Origin: Polaromonas sp. | Lineage (GTDB): Bacteria; Pseudomonadota; Gammaproteobacteria; Burkholderiales; Burkholderiaceae_C | Direction: 5' to 3' | Assembly (NCBI GenBank): GCA_013298815.1 | Contig: JAAFJF010000036.1 | Location: forward strand, 1 to 33,756 | DNA: 33,756 bases | Shown here: positions 7,321 to 15,962 of the stretch, piece by piece | Layout of the letters: the number at the start of each line of letters is the position of its first letter | Position numbering within the stretch: position 1 is the stretch's first letter | The notes under the pieces: model-generated | Databases searched by the model: none | What the model was told of the DNA's origin: nothing | What the model saw: the letters and a program-made list of their open reading frames with translations, nothing else | Translations under genes and position numbers: made by a program

Positions 7321-8460
7321 CTACCCCTTCCACGTAAATGGAAACTTCAACTGCGCCCAAAAACCGTTGGGCACATAGTCACCCAGCACACCGTATTGGT
7401 CAGGCCAAATTCTGTCGGCCTTGGCTGCAGAGCCAAACAGGTAGTCCAAAAACGCGAAATGAGCGGCGTAGTTGGTGTCCAGTGCTTCTTTGTCTTGGCT
7501 GTGGTGCCAGTGGTGAAAGTTGGGGGTGACGATGACGTAGCGCAGCGGCCCTAAGCGCACATTGACGTTGCAATGGTTAAACACGGCTTGAAAGCCAACG
7601 ATGACGATGTATGCATCGATTACCTCTTTGCTGAAGCCTAAAACAAAAATGCTCCCCAAAATGGTGGTGCGGGTGATGAGCACTTCCAAAATGTGTAAGC
7701 GTGATCCGGCCATCCAGTCCATGTGCTTGGCACTGTGGTGCACGGCATGCAAGCGCCAAAGCCAAGTCTCGTGGTAGGCGCGGTGCGTCCAATATTGCAC
7801 CAAATCGGCGACCAGCAAGATGAGTAAAAGCTCTAAAACAAAGGGTAAGCCTTGAATCCAAGCCTGCAAGTCGCTCTTTACCGCCCAGCCAAAGGCCTTG
7901 TGAACCAATAAGTTGGTCGCCAACAGCATGAAGCCGACCACCATGTGGTTGACGACAAAATGTTGAAAATCGGTTTGCCACTCGGGGCGAAAAATGGGCT
8001 GGTCTTTGCGGTGGGCGAACAGTTTTTCGATAAAGATGAAGATCAAGGACGAGCCGAGCAAGTCCAAAATAAACCAATCTAGGCCGATGTAAGGGGTGTT
8101 ATCAGCAAAATCGTTGACTGGGACTTTATGTCCGCCTAGCAGTGCGGTTGCTGCAATTAATATGAATGCAATGGCACTTAGCCAGCGGGCGCGGCCCATG
8201 ATGATGTTCACCAAGCTTAAACCACCGCCTATGACCAATGCAGCCAGCATGATTTGGCGAATCACCGCGACGTTATAGCTTTGGCGCAGCTGCGGGGTGG
8301 TCAAGTATTCAGGAAAATGAAACGCTAAAACGCCCAAAAAGCATAAGATTCCGAGTGACAAAGCGATAACGCCAGTGATAAGCCCTTGGCCTGTGGGCAT
8401 AGCGCCGTGGCTTTGGGTTAGGTCGCGTAGCTGGGTGAGTGGGTTGGGTTTGTTAAGCAT
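7321..8460 (-). CDS. Sterol desaturase / fatty acid hydroxylase family protein
   Basis: This 379-residue integral membrane protein has several hydrophobic segments (about 27-50, 68-90, 95-110, 130-147, 172-188, 205-222, 262-295). Its His clusters are HRAYH (226-230), HAVHH with a following H (238-246), NHCN (296-299) and FHHWHH (315-320). These His boxes bind the di-iron centre of the sterol desaturase/fatty acid hydroxylase superfamily, which hydroxylates or desaturates lipids using oxygen. The family is broad (sterol, carotenoid, fatty acid and alkylglycerol enzymes), so the substrate is unknown. It is divergent from the macA-like gene and stands alone. Confidence 0.88.
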   Translation of the reverse strand: MLNKPNPLTQLRDLTQSHGAMPTGQGLITGVIALSLGILCFLGVLAFHFPEYLTTPQLRQSYNVAVIRQIMLAALVIGGGLSLVNIIMGRARWLSAIAFILIAATALLGGHKVPVNDFADNTPYIGLDWFILDLLGSSLIFIFIEKLFAHRKDQPIFRPEWQTDFQHFVVNHMVVGFMLLATNLLVHKAFGWAVKSDLQAWIQGLPFVLELLLILLVADLVQYWTHRAYHETWLWRLHAVHHSAKHMDWMAGSRLHILEVLITRTTILGSIFVLGFSKEVIDAYIVIVGFQAVFNHCNVNVRLGPLRYVIVTPNFHHWHHSQDKEALDTNYAAHFAFLDYLFGSAAKADRIWPDQYGVLGDYVPNGFWAQLKFPFTWKG

Positions 8461-8546
8461 GGCCTGATTTTAAACTTTACATGCCCGATACACGAGATAT
8501 ACAGCAGTGCAATCTCAGTACCGCGCTACTTCGTAGAATAGACAGT

Positions 8547-10781
8547 ATGAAAAAACTGAATCAAGTCTTCAACTGGAAATTAGCTGCCATTGCTGCTGGC
8601 GTTTTAGCATTAGCGGGTGGCGGCGCTTGGTGGTACAGCCAAAAGCAAGCGGCTAGCGAGGTGCAATACCGCACCAGTAAGATTGAGCGCGGCAGTTTGC
8701 AGGCCAGTGTATCTGCCAGTGGGGCGGTTAACCCTGTCACCCAAGTGTCGGTCGGCACGCAGGTGTCGGGGCAGATCAAAGAACTTTATGTGGATTTCAA
8801 CTCCGAGGTCAAAGCTGGCCAGTTGATCGCGCTGATTGACCCTGAAACTTTTGAATACCGCGTGCGCTCTGCCCAAGCAGATTTAGATGCCACCCGTGCG
8901 CAGGTGTTGACAGCGCAGGCCAATGTGGCTTCTAGCAACGCACAATTGTCGCGTGCCAAGCTTGATTTGACAGAAGCGCAGCGTGATCTAGAGCGTCAGC
9001 AAACGCTGGTAGACAAGCAGTTTGTCACCCAAAGTGTGGCAGACAAAGCCCGTGCATTGGTCGGTAATTTAGGTGAATCTGTCAAAGTGGCAGAAGCACA
9101 AATGGCGGTGACCAATGCGCAGGTTAAAAGCGCGCAGGCCAGTGTGGCGCAGCGTGAATCGTCATTGGCACAAGCGCGAATTGACTTGACACGCACCAAA
9201 ATCACCTCGCCTGTGAACGGCATTGTCATCAAACGCTCGATCGAAAAAGGCCAGACCGTGGCGGCCAGTTTGTCGTCGCCCGAGCTTTTCGTGATTGCCC
9301 AAAACTTGCAAGACATGCAGGTGGACGCGAGCATTGATGAAAGTGACGTCGGCAAAATCCGTACAGGGCAAAAAGCCACCTTCACGGTTGATGCCTTTGC
9401 CGGGCAAACTTTTGAAGGCGAAGTGCGCCAAGTCCGCAAAGCCGCACAAACCGTAGCGAATGTGGTGACTTACACGGCTGTGATTGGTTTTTCAAACAAC
9501 GGCGGCCGTTTGCTACCAGGCATGACAGCGAATGTGCGTGTGATTACCGAGGCGCGTGAAAACGTGCTCAAAGTTGCCAATGCGGCGCTGCGTATGAAGA
9601 TTGCGGGTATTGAGCCTGCACCAGCAACCGGCGCAGGTGCGTCGGGCGGTGCAACTCCCGCAGGAACACCAGCAACGCCACCTGCCGGAACGTCTGGAGA
9701 TGCAAGGGGATGGACATGGATGTCTGAAGCCGTGGCGCAGCAAGGTCCGGGCGGCGGCGGCGGCGGCGGTGGAGGAGGCTTGGCGGCGATGCGTGAACGC
9801 CTCGTCACTGAGTTACAGCTCACCGCTGAGCAGCAAAGCAAATTAGACGCTATCAGCCAAGAACTTCGCCCCAAATTCATGGCCATGCGCGACATGAGCG
9901 AAGACGAGCGCCCTGCTGCACGTGAAAAAGTCACTGCCGAAATGCGTCAAAAAATCATGGCGATGTTGACGGCTGAGCAAAAGCCGAAATACCAAGCCAT
10001 CATCGCTGCGCAACAGCAAAACCGCCCGGCTGGTGCAGGAAGTGCGCCAGCTACGGCAAGTTCGCCATCTGTACCGGTTATGCCAAAGGCTGCTGTAAGT
10101 GCTTCAAATGACGCTAAATCAACTGAAAATACTACTAAATCAGTAGCATCTCAGGCAATAAATACGCAGGCTACAGCTCAAAAACAGGGTGAGAAAACTG
10201 GTTCTGCTACAACTGCACCAGTCGCGGCTGCGGCATCTGGTTCACCTGCCGCTCCTGCCATGGATGCGGGAGCCGGCGGTGGTAACCCAGCCACGCAGTT
10301 CCGTAATTTGATGGTCGGTCAGCTGGCGCTCACACCTGCTCAAATCGAAAAAGTGGATGCGATTTATGCTAACGCACGCCCTAAGATGATGACCTTGCGC
10401 GACCTGCCTCAAGAAGAGCGCGGAAAAGCACGTGAAAAAATCACCGCTGAAATACGTGCCCAACTGCGCGACCAAATGACAGCAGAGCAAAAGCCGAAGT
10501 TTGACGCCTTGGTAGCCGCCGCAGCCAATCGCCAAGTTAGCCGTGGCAAGATTTACCTCATGGGTTCGGATGGAAAGCCTAAGGCGTATAACGTCCGCTT
10601 GGGTATCACTGACGGCAGCAGCACAGAGTTGATTGTTTCTCCCAGTTCGCCTGATGCGGCTGAGTTGGTGGAAGGGGCTTCTCTGATTATTGGCACAGTC
10701 AATACGGGGGCAACCGCAGGTGCAGGAGCGGGTGGCGCACGTCCGCCAGGTGGTGCAACTGGCCCGCGTATGCCGTTTTAA
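8547..10781 (+). CDS. macA: MacA-like periplasmic adaptor with inserted LTxxQ modules
   Basis: This is the periplasmic adaptor of a MacAB-type efflux pump (744 aa from the ATG at 8547; the frame is open back to 8481). A membrane anchor (AAIAAGVLALAGGGAWW) precedes the lipoyl/beta-barrel half, a long coiled hairpin (about 105-220) and the SPVNGIVIKRSIEKGQTV return strand. After NVLKVANAALR (about 340-350) the protein departs from MacA. It enters a Gly/Ala/Pro linker with a run of ten Gly, then two homologous helical modules (about 414-489 and 585-660). Each has LTxxQ, a KxDAI segment, RPK, MRDM/LRDL, ER..AREK and TAEQKPK, resembling Spy/CpxP-type periplasmic proteins. The normal C-terminal domain resumes at RGKIYLMGSDGKPK. 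No Shine-Dalgarno precedes 8547, and a TAGAAT hexamer lies at 8534-8539. Confidence 0.88.
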   Translation: MKKLNQVFNWKLAAIAAGVLALAGGGAWWYSQKQAASEVQYRTSKIERGSLQASVSASGAVNPVTQVSVGTQVSGQIKELYVDFNSEVKAGQLIALIDPETFEYRVRSAQADLDATRAQVLTAQANVASSNAQLSRAKLDLTEAQRDLERQQTLVDKQFVTQSVADKARALVGNLGESVKVAEAQMAVTNAQVKSAQASVAQRESSLAQARIDLTRTKITSPVNGIVIKRSIEKGQTVAASLSSPELFVIAQNLQDMQVDASIDESDVGKIRTGQKATFTVDAFAGQTFEGEVRQVRKAAQTVANVVTYTAVIGFSNNGGRLLPGMTANVRVITEARENVLKVANAALRMKIAGIEPAPATGAGASGGATPAGTPATPPAGTSGDARGWTWMSEAVAQQGPGGGGGGGGGGLAAMRERLVTELQLTAEQQSKLDAISQELRPKFMAMRDMSEDERPAAREKVTAEMRQKIMAMLTAEQKPKYQAIIAAQQQNRPAGAGSAPATASSPSVPVMPKAAVSASNDAKSTENTTKSVASQAINTQATAQKQGEKTGSATTAPVAAAASGSPAAPAMDAGAGGGNPATQFRNLMVGQLALTPAQIEKVDAIYANARPKMMTLRDLPQEERGKAREKITAEIRAQLRDQMTAEQKPKFDALVAAAANRQVSRGKIYLMGSDGKPKAYNVRLGITDGSSTELIVSPSSPDAAELVEGASLIIGTVNTGATAGAGAGGARPPGGATGPRMPF
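10131..10190 (-). repeat. Dispersed hairpin repeat, copy 4 (inverted, inside macA)
   Basis: The reverse complement of the repeat core is visible as AGGCAATAAATACGCAGGCT inside the macA coding sequence. It lies in the low-complexity linker between the two LTxxQ modules and is translated roughly as TKSVASQAINTQATAQ. The stem arms differ in sequence from other copies but still pair (CTACT/AGTAG on the minus strand). Confidence 0.7.
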
Positions 10782-10796
10782 GTCATCATAAAATTT

Positions 10797-11507
10797 ATGG
10801 AAAACCTGATTCAAGCCCGTGATTTGGTCAAAACCTACACCATGGGCGACCAAACCGTGCATGCCCTGCGCGGCGTGTCCATTGACATTGCCAAGGGCGA
10901 TTTTGTTGCCATCATGGGTGCATCGGGTTCGGGTAAATCGACCTTGATGAATATTTTGGGTTGCCTCGACTTACCCACCACAGGTCAATACCATTTGGCG
11001 GGTGAGGCGGTGGAAGGTATGGCGCAAGATCAGCTGGCGTCCATTCGTAACCGTCGTATCGGATTTGTGTTCCAACAGTTCAACTTGCTACCTAGAACAA
11101 GTGCGCTTGAAAACGTCGAGCTGCCTATGGTGTACGGCGGTATCAAAGCGCCTGAGAGGCACGAGCGGGCGATGAAAGCGTTGACGCAAGTGGGGCTGGG
11201 TGAGCGCTTTCACCACACGCCGGCAGAATTGTCTGGCGGGCAACAGCAGCGTGTGGCCATTGCCCGCGCCTTAGTGAACCAACCGCAGTTGATTTTGGCA
11301 GACGAGCCGACGGGCGCGCTAGACTCGCAGACCTCAGAAGACATCATGAACCTGCTCACCGAGCTAAACAAAACCGGCATGACGGTGGTGTTGGTGACGC
11401 ATGAAGCGGACATTGCCGAATGGGCGCGGCGCAAGATTGTGTTCAAAGATGGGCATATTGTTGAGGATGTGGTGCAACCACAGAAGCAGATGGAGTCAGC
11501 CAAATGA
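10797..11507 (+). CDS. macB: MacB-type ABC transporter ATPase subunit
   Basis: This 236-residue ABC ATPase of the MacB/LolD class has Walker A GASGSGKST (about residues 40-48), Q-loop FQQFNLLP, signature LSGGQQQR, Walker B LILADEPTGALD and the H-loop VTHEAD. It powers export through the adaptor encoded just upstream (15-base gap) and the permease encoded just downstream. In E. coli the ATPase and permease are one MacB polypeptide; here they are two genes with a four-base ATGA overlap, a common arrangement in other bacteria. Substrate is unknown: macrolides, peptides, siderophores or lipoprotein-like cargo are all possible for this class. Confidence 0.92.
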   Translation: MENLIQARDLVKTYTMGDQTVHALRGVSIDIAKGDFVAIMGASGSGKSTLMNILGCLDLPTTGQYHLAGEAVEGMAQDQLASIRNRRIGFVFQQFNLLPRTSALENVELPMVYGGIKAPERHERAMKALTQVGLGERFHHTPAELSGGQQQRVAIARALVNQPQLILADEPTGALDSQTSEDIMNLLTELNKTGMTVVLVTHEADIAEWARRKIVFKDGHIVEDVVQPQKQMESAK

Positions 11508-12736
11508 ACTTCTTCGCTGCCGTACGTAGCGCATTCCGCGCACTCGCCGCCAACACTTTACGCAGTATTTTGACCATGCTGGGCATCATCATCGGCGTTG
11601 CAGCGGTTATCACGATGATTGCGGTGGGTCGCGGCGCTACTGACCGTGTGCAAGAGCAGATGAAGGGTTTGGGCTCTAACATCATGCTGGTCATGCCAGG
11701 CGGTTTAACGGCTGGCGGTGTGCGGCTTGGTGCTTCTACGGGGCAGGGCTTGTCTGAGGACGATGCCAACGCCATTGCCCGCGACGTACCTGAAGTGCAG
11801 GTCGCCGCGCCGTCCATGCGTACGGGCGCACAGGTGATTGCCGGCAACACGAATTGGAGCACCAGTATCATGGGCGGCACCAACGATTATTTGGAAGCGC
11901 GTGAATGGCCATTGCATAGCGGGCGCACGTTTGAAGCTGCCGAGATTCAAGGCTCCGCTAAAGTCGCCATGATCGGGCAAACTGTGGCAATACAGTTGTT
12001 TGGTGAATCTGACCCGCTGGATCAAGTCATCCGCATCAAAAAAGTACCCGTCACCATCATTGGTGTATTGGGTAAAAAAGGGCAAAACTCTTTGGGGCAA
12101 GACCAAGACGATATTGTTATCGTGCCTATTTCGACCTACCGCAACCGCATTCAGGGTGGTAACGCTGGCAAGTTGAAACGAATTGGTTCTATCAGCGTCA
12201 AAGTCAAAGAAGGCCAAAGTATGAAAATTACTGAGGAAAACATCAAAGACCTGTTGCGCCAGCGCATGAAAGTGCAACCCGGTGGCGATGAACCTTTTAC
12301 TATCCGTAACCTCACCGAAATTTTGCAGGCCCAAGAAGAATCCAGCAAAGTCATGACCATGCTTTTAGCCGCAGTAGCTGGCATCAGCTTGGTGATTGGT
12401 GGTATCGGTATCATGAATATTATGTTGGTTAGCGTGACAGAGCGCACTCGTGAGATCGGTTTGCGCATGGCCGTTGGTGCGCGTGGTAAAGATATTCTGA
12501 CGCAGTTTCTGATCGAGGCGGTGACGCTAAGCCTGATTGGCGGGGCCATTGGCGTATTTATAGGCGCAGTTGCTACTTGGGCAGTGGGTCAGTTTGCGGG
12601 TTGGCAGGTTAGCATGACTGCGGCATCGATCATTCTTGCAACAGGGTTTTCTGCGTTCGTGGGCGTATTTTTTGGTTTCTACCCAGCTAGAAAAGCATCA
12701 AAACTGCTGCCAATACAAGCGCTCAGGTATGAGTAA
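11504..12736 (+). CDS. MacB-type ABC transporter permease (FtsX/MacB_PCD)
   Basis: This 410-residue permease has the MacB topology. TM1 (about 18-40, RSILTMLGIIIGVAAVITM) is followed by a large periplasmic domain (about 45-285) and three C-terminal transmembrane helices (about 285-310, 335-360, 370-395). TERTREIGLRMAVGA is the conserved cytoplasmic coupling segment, and the protein ends YPARKASKLLPIQALRYE as FtsX-type permeases do. It overlaps the ATPase gene by four bases (ATGA). With the adaptor it forms a tripartite pump, needing an outer-membrane channel that is not encoded in this window. The convergent kinase gene ends 76 bases away, and I see no convincing terminator between them. Confidence 0.92.
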   Translation: MNFFAAVRSAFRALAANTLRSILTMLGIIIGVAAVITMIAVGRGATDRVQEQMKGLGSNIMLVMPGGLTAGGVRLGASTGQGLSEDDANAIARDVPEVQVAAPSMRTGAQVIAGNTNWSTSIMGGTNDYLEAREWPLHSGRTFEAAEIQGSAKVAMIGQTVAIQLFGESDPLDQVIRIKKVPVTIIGVLGKKGQNSLGQDQDDIVIVPISTYRNRIQGGNAGKLKRIGSISVKVKEGQSMKITEENIKDLLRQRMKVQPGGDEPFTIRNLTEILQAQEESSKVMTMLLAAVAGISLVIGGIGIMNIMLVSVTERTREIGLRMAVGARGKDILTQFLIEAVTLSLIGGAIGVFIGAVATWAVGQFAGWQVSMTAASIILATGFSAFVGVFFGFYPARKASKLLPIQALRYE

Positions 12737-12812
12737 AAAAAGCCCTGTTGATCTAAACACTTAACTGGTTAGTTGGGGATTTATTTTTAAATACCTGTTA
12801 ATAACTATTCTT

Positions 12813-15800
12813 TTACGAGGCTACATATTTTTTAAGCAGCGCTTGTAGTGCATCAATTTTAAAAGGCTTGGAGAGGTAATCATCCATTTGATGTGCGATG
12901 CATTGTTCTCTGTCGCCTTCCAACGCGTTAGCTGTCATCGCAATGATGACGGATTTTTTGACAAAAGAGCTCTTTTCGCGTTCCCGAATGATGCTGGTTG
13001 CCTCGTAGCCACCCATCATTGGCATTTGCAAATCCATCAAAATTAAATCGTAGGTTTCTTTGGCATGCCATTCCAAAGCTTCTATGCCGTTGTTAGCTAT
13101 ATCGAAATGATGCCCCCATTTTTTTAGCAAGGCAGTGGCAAGTTTTTGATTCAATGGGTTGTCTTCAACAAGCAAAATATGCATGGAATGCGTGCCAGCT
13201 GCTGCGGTGGTTTGCTCGCTTGTTAAAAAAGGATTTAAAGTGGCTGATTTTGGGCTGATAGCGGCTGAAACTGCGAGATGAATTTCATCCGGATTGGCGG
13301 GTTTTAAAATATAGTCTTGGATGTTAGTTGACGCCTTATAGCTTTCAAAATCATTAGCACGACTGCTTGATGAAAGCATTACAATAGGAATGTGTTTTGC
13401 GTTTTCTAGCTTAAAAAGTGCCGCCGCTGTTTCAAAACCATTTAGTACTGGCATCACGCAGTCCATGATGATGCAATCAATACCATTCCCGTTTGCATTG
13501 TTGGTAAAGTACTCAATCACCTCATTGCCAGATTTCTTTAAAACAGTATCCGCACCCAATCGCTCAAATATTTTTTTCAATATGGTCAAATTGGTCAGGT
13601 TGTCATCAACTAGCAGAATTTTTTTGGCTGTTAGTGCCAGTGGTTTTGCTGTAATGATTTTGTTGTGTGCGTTTTCATCTACACCTAAATCCATAGTGAT
13701 AGTAAAGACGCTACCTTTGTTGACTTCGCTGACCAAGCTGATATTTCCACCCATCAATCCAACCAAATTTTTAGTGATGGATAACCCTAGTCCAGTGCCA
13801 CCAAATCTTCTCGTCGTTGATCCGTCTTCTTGAGTAAAAGCTTCAAAAACTTTGTCTTGCATTTGAACTGGAATACCTACGCCGGTGTCACTTACTTCAA
13901 TGATGATTTTTAAAATGTTGGAATTTAAAGCTGCAACTTGAGCGCGAACAATAATTTCACCTTGCAGCGTGAATTTGAGTGCGTTGCCTATTAAGTTAAG
14001 CAGTACTTGCCTAATCCGGCCAGGATCGCCTAACAAACGCTCTGGAATTTTCGGATCTAGGTCTAACACCAACTCCAAATTTTTTTCTTGTGCTTTCAGA
14101 CCTAGACTACGCAAAGTATCCAAAATTAGCCGCCTCAAATCAAACGAAATAGTCTCGATCAACATTTTTGAGGCTTCGATTTTTGAAAAATCTAAGATGT
14201 CGTTGATGATGTCCAGCAGCGCATTCGACGATGTGTTGACAATACTTAAATACTCTCGTTGATGCGTTTCAAGTGGGCTATCTAAAACAAGTTGCGTCAT
14301 GCCAATAATACTGTTCATTGGTGTGCGGATTTCATGGCTCATGTTGGCTAAGAAATCACTTTTTGAACGGCTGGCAGATTCTGCGGCTTGCTTTGCCACC
14401 AACAGAGTTCTCTCTGCTGTTTTTTGATCAGATATGTCGACGATAGTACCAACTATGCCGCGTACAGATCCGTCTGATTTATACAATGCTGCTTTGCTGT
14501 ATAGAGCATCAAAAGCTGTGCTGTTTTGCAACTGTAAAGACGCTTCATAAAGTTGTGTGCCACCTTCTTTCAAGAGCTTACGATCGAGGTTTTCTTGAAT
14601 CACAGCATCTTTAGCATCAAGCAGGTCGTGAACAGTTTTACCGACATAATCTACAGCGCGTATTGAAAAAAGTCTACAAAAAGCTTTATTTAATCTCTCA
14701 TATTTTCCTAAATCGTCTTTGAGGTAAATGGGTAGTGGTATTGATTCAAACAATGCGTCAACAAAACTAAAGTTGTCACGAAGCAAAGCAGTTGCGTTGC
14801 GCTGCTCTGTAACATCGTCTAACCGGCCAGTCAGACCAACGACTTTGCCGCTCTCATCTTTTTCAATTTGCGCGTACACGTCAAACCAGCGATAACTACC
14901 CTTGGATGTTCGATATCTGGTTTGATGCTTTGTGTACGGCGCGTTGCTATTGATGAATGCTTCAAAGCCTTGTCGCGCAATGACAGCATCTCGTTCATAA
15001 ACAAAATTCAGATAACACTGGCCTAGTGAATCTTGAATTGAAAAACCAGTAATTTCTTCCCAAGCCGGGTTCAAAAACGTCCAGATGCCGTTTGCATCTG
15101 TTCTGAAAATAACTTCATTGAGACTGTTAACTGCAGTTCGATAATGCCGCTCACTTGTTTCAATTTTTTCAGATAGGCGCTTTCGCTCCGTAACCTCGGT
15201 GCGTATGGCTATGTATTGATAGGGCTTGTTGTCTTGATCCAAAAACGGAACTATCGTCACATCTACCCAATAGTCAGCCCCATTTTTAGCAGTGTTGCAA
15301 ATTTCACCGTGCCAAACTTTACCCGCAGAAATTGTTTGCCAAAGGTCAGCAAAAAACTCTTTAGAGTGATGTCCAGAATTGATTAAATTATGATTTTTAC
15401 CCAATAGATACGAACGCTCGTAGCCGCTGATCGCACAGAATTTGTCGTTTACATACAGAATGCAGCCATCTGTGTCGGTAATACTCACAATGGCATGTTG
15501 GTCCATGGCGAAGCGCTGGTTGGATAACTCAAGTTGCCGGGCCTCTTGCTCCTTGACCAATTCAGGTAACAAATCAGATAAGCCTTCTAAATCATCTTCT
15601 GCAGGCAATTTGATACCAGCTTTATGATGAATCATTAGGTGGCTCGCAGCTTCTCGAAGAGAGGCTAGAACGTGGTTGCGGCTAACAATATCATCACGCA
15701 TGCGGTCGTTAACATGTGTGAGCTCTGAAGAGCCTATTTCAAGACTTCGCGTGCGTAGATCAAGGTCTCGGTCATATTGTTCATACGTTGCATCGACTCT

Positions 15801-15962
15801 GCCAAGAAAACCTTCCAATCCTGATAAGAGGAGTTTGATCTCTGTGGGTAAGGTTTCGTCCTTGGACAGGACTGAGGCACTCCCAAGCAATTGAGCAAGC
15901 GATTCGCCAGACTCAATCTCGCAAAACCGCCTTAGTTGCCTTGATAATGTCCGGTGCATCAT
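12813..15962 (-). CDS. Three-PAS hybrid sensor histidine kinase (NahK-like)
   Basis: This 1049-residue kinase has no clear membrane segment and is probably cytoplasmic. A helical N-terminus precedes three PAS domains (about 149-262, 272-390, 398-518). HisKA follows, with phosphoacceptor H543 in NMSHEIRTPMN, then an HATPase domain (N-box NLIGNALKF, G-boxes DTGVGIP and GGTGLGLSI). It ends with two receiver domains with acceptor Asp D834 (IIMDCVMP) and D977 (ILMDLQMP). It stops right after the second receiver with no Hpt domain, so phosphate must pass to a separate Hpt or regulator. The ATG at 15962 overlaps the FIST stop by one base (TGATG); TTG at 15965 is less likely. The coupling to a FIST gene matches NosP/NahK-type nitric oxide signalling, by inference. 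Confidence 0.93.
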   Translation of the reverse strand: MMHRTLSRQLRRFCEIESGESLAQLLGSASVLSKDETLPTEIKLLLSGLEGFLGRVDATYEQYDRDLDLRTRSLEIGSSELTHVNDRMRDDIVSRNHVLASLREAASHLMIHHKAGIKLPAEDDLEGLSDLLPELVKEQEARQLELSNQRFAMDQHAIVSITDTDGCILYVNDKFCAISGYERSYLLGKNHNLINSGHHSKEFFADLWQTISAGKVWHGEICNTAKNGADYWVDVTIVPFLDQDNKPYQYIAIRTEVTERKRLSEKIETSERHYRTAVNSLNEVIFRTDANGIWTFLNPAWEEITGFSIQDSLGQCYLNFVYERDAVIARQGFEAFINSNAPYTKHQTRYRTSKGSYRWFDVYAQIEKDESGKVVGLTGRLDDVTEQRNATALLRDNFSFVDALFESIPLPIYLKDDLGKYERLNKAFCRLFSIRAVDYVGKTVHDLLDAKDAVIQENLDRKLLKEGGTQLYEASLQLQNSTAFDALYSKAALYKSDGSVRGIVGTIVDISDQKTAERTLLVAKQAAESASRSKSDFLANMSHEIRTPMNSIIGMTQLVLDSPLETHQREYLSIVNTSSNALLDIINDILDFSKIEASKMLIETISFDLRRLILDTLRSLGLKAQEKNLELVLDLDPKIPERLLGDPGRIRQVLLNLIGNALKFTLQGEIIVRAQVAALNSNILKIIIEVSDTGVGIPVQMQDKVFEAFTQEDGSTTRRFGGTGLGLSITKNLVGLMGGNISLVSEVNKGSVFTITMDLGVDENAHNKIITAKPLALTAKKILLVDDNLTNLTILKKIFERLGADTVLKKSGNEVIEYFTNNANGNGIDCIIMDCVMPVLNGFETAAALFKLENAKHIPIVMLSSSSRANDFESYKASTNIQDYILKPANPDEIHLAVSAAISPKSATLNPFLTSEQTTAAAGTHSMHILLVEDNPLNQKLATALLKKWGHHFDIANNGIEALEWHAKETYDLILMDLQMPMMGGYEATSIIREREKSSFVKKSVIIAMTANALEGDREQCIAHQMDDYLSKPFKIDALQALLKKYVAS

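Noticed and set aside
9748-9779. GGC-rich tract in macA as a phase-variable switch
   Set aside because: The tract is mainly a trinucleotide repeat coding for Gly, so slippage changes linker length but keeps the frame.
10242-10862. 206-residue minus-strand ORF at the end of macA
   Set aside because: Antisense to the second LTxxQ module and the MacB ATPase start; Arg/Cys/His-rich with no domain.
12737-12812. Bidirectional terminator between the convergent macB permease and kinase genes
   Set aside because: There are A- and T-rich stretches but no stem longer than about four pairs that I could support.
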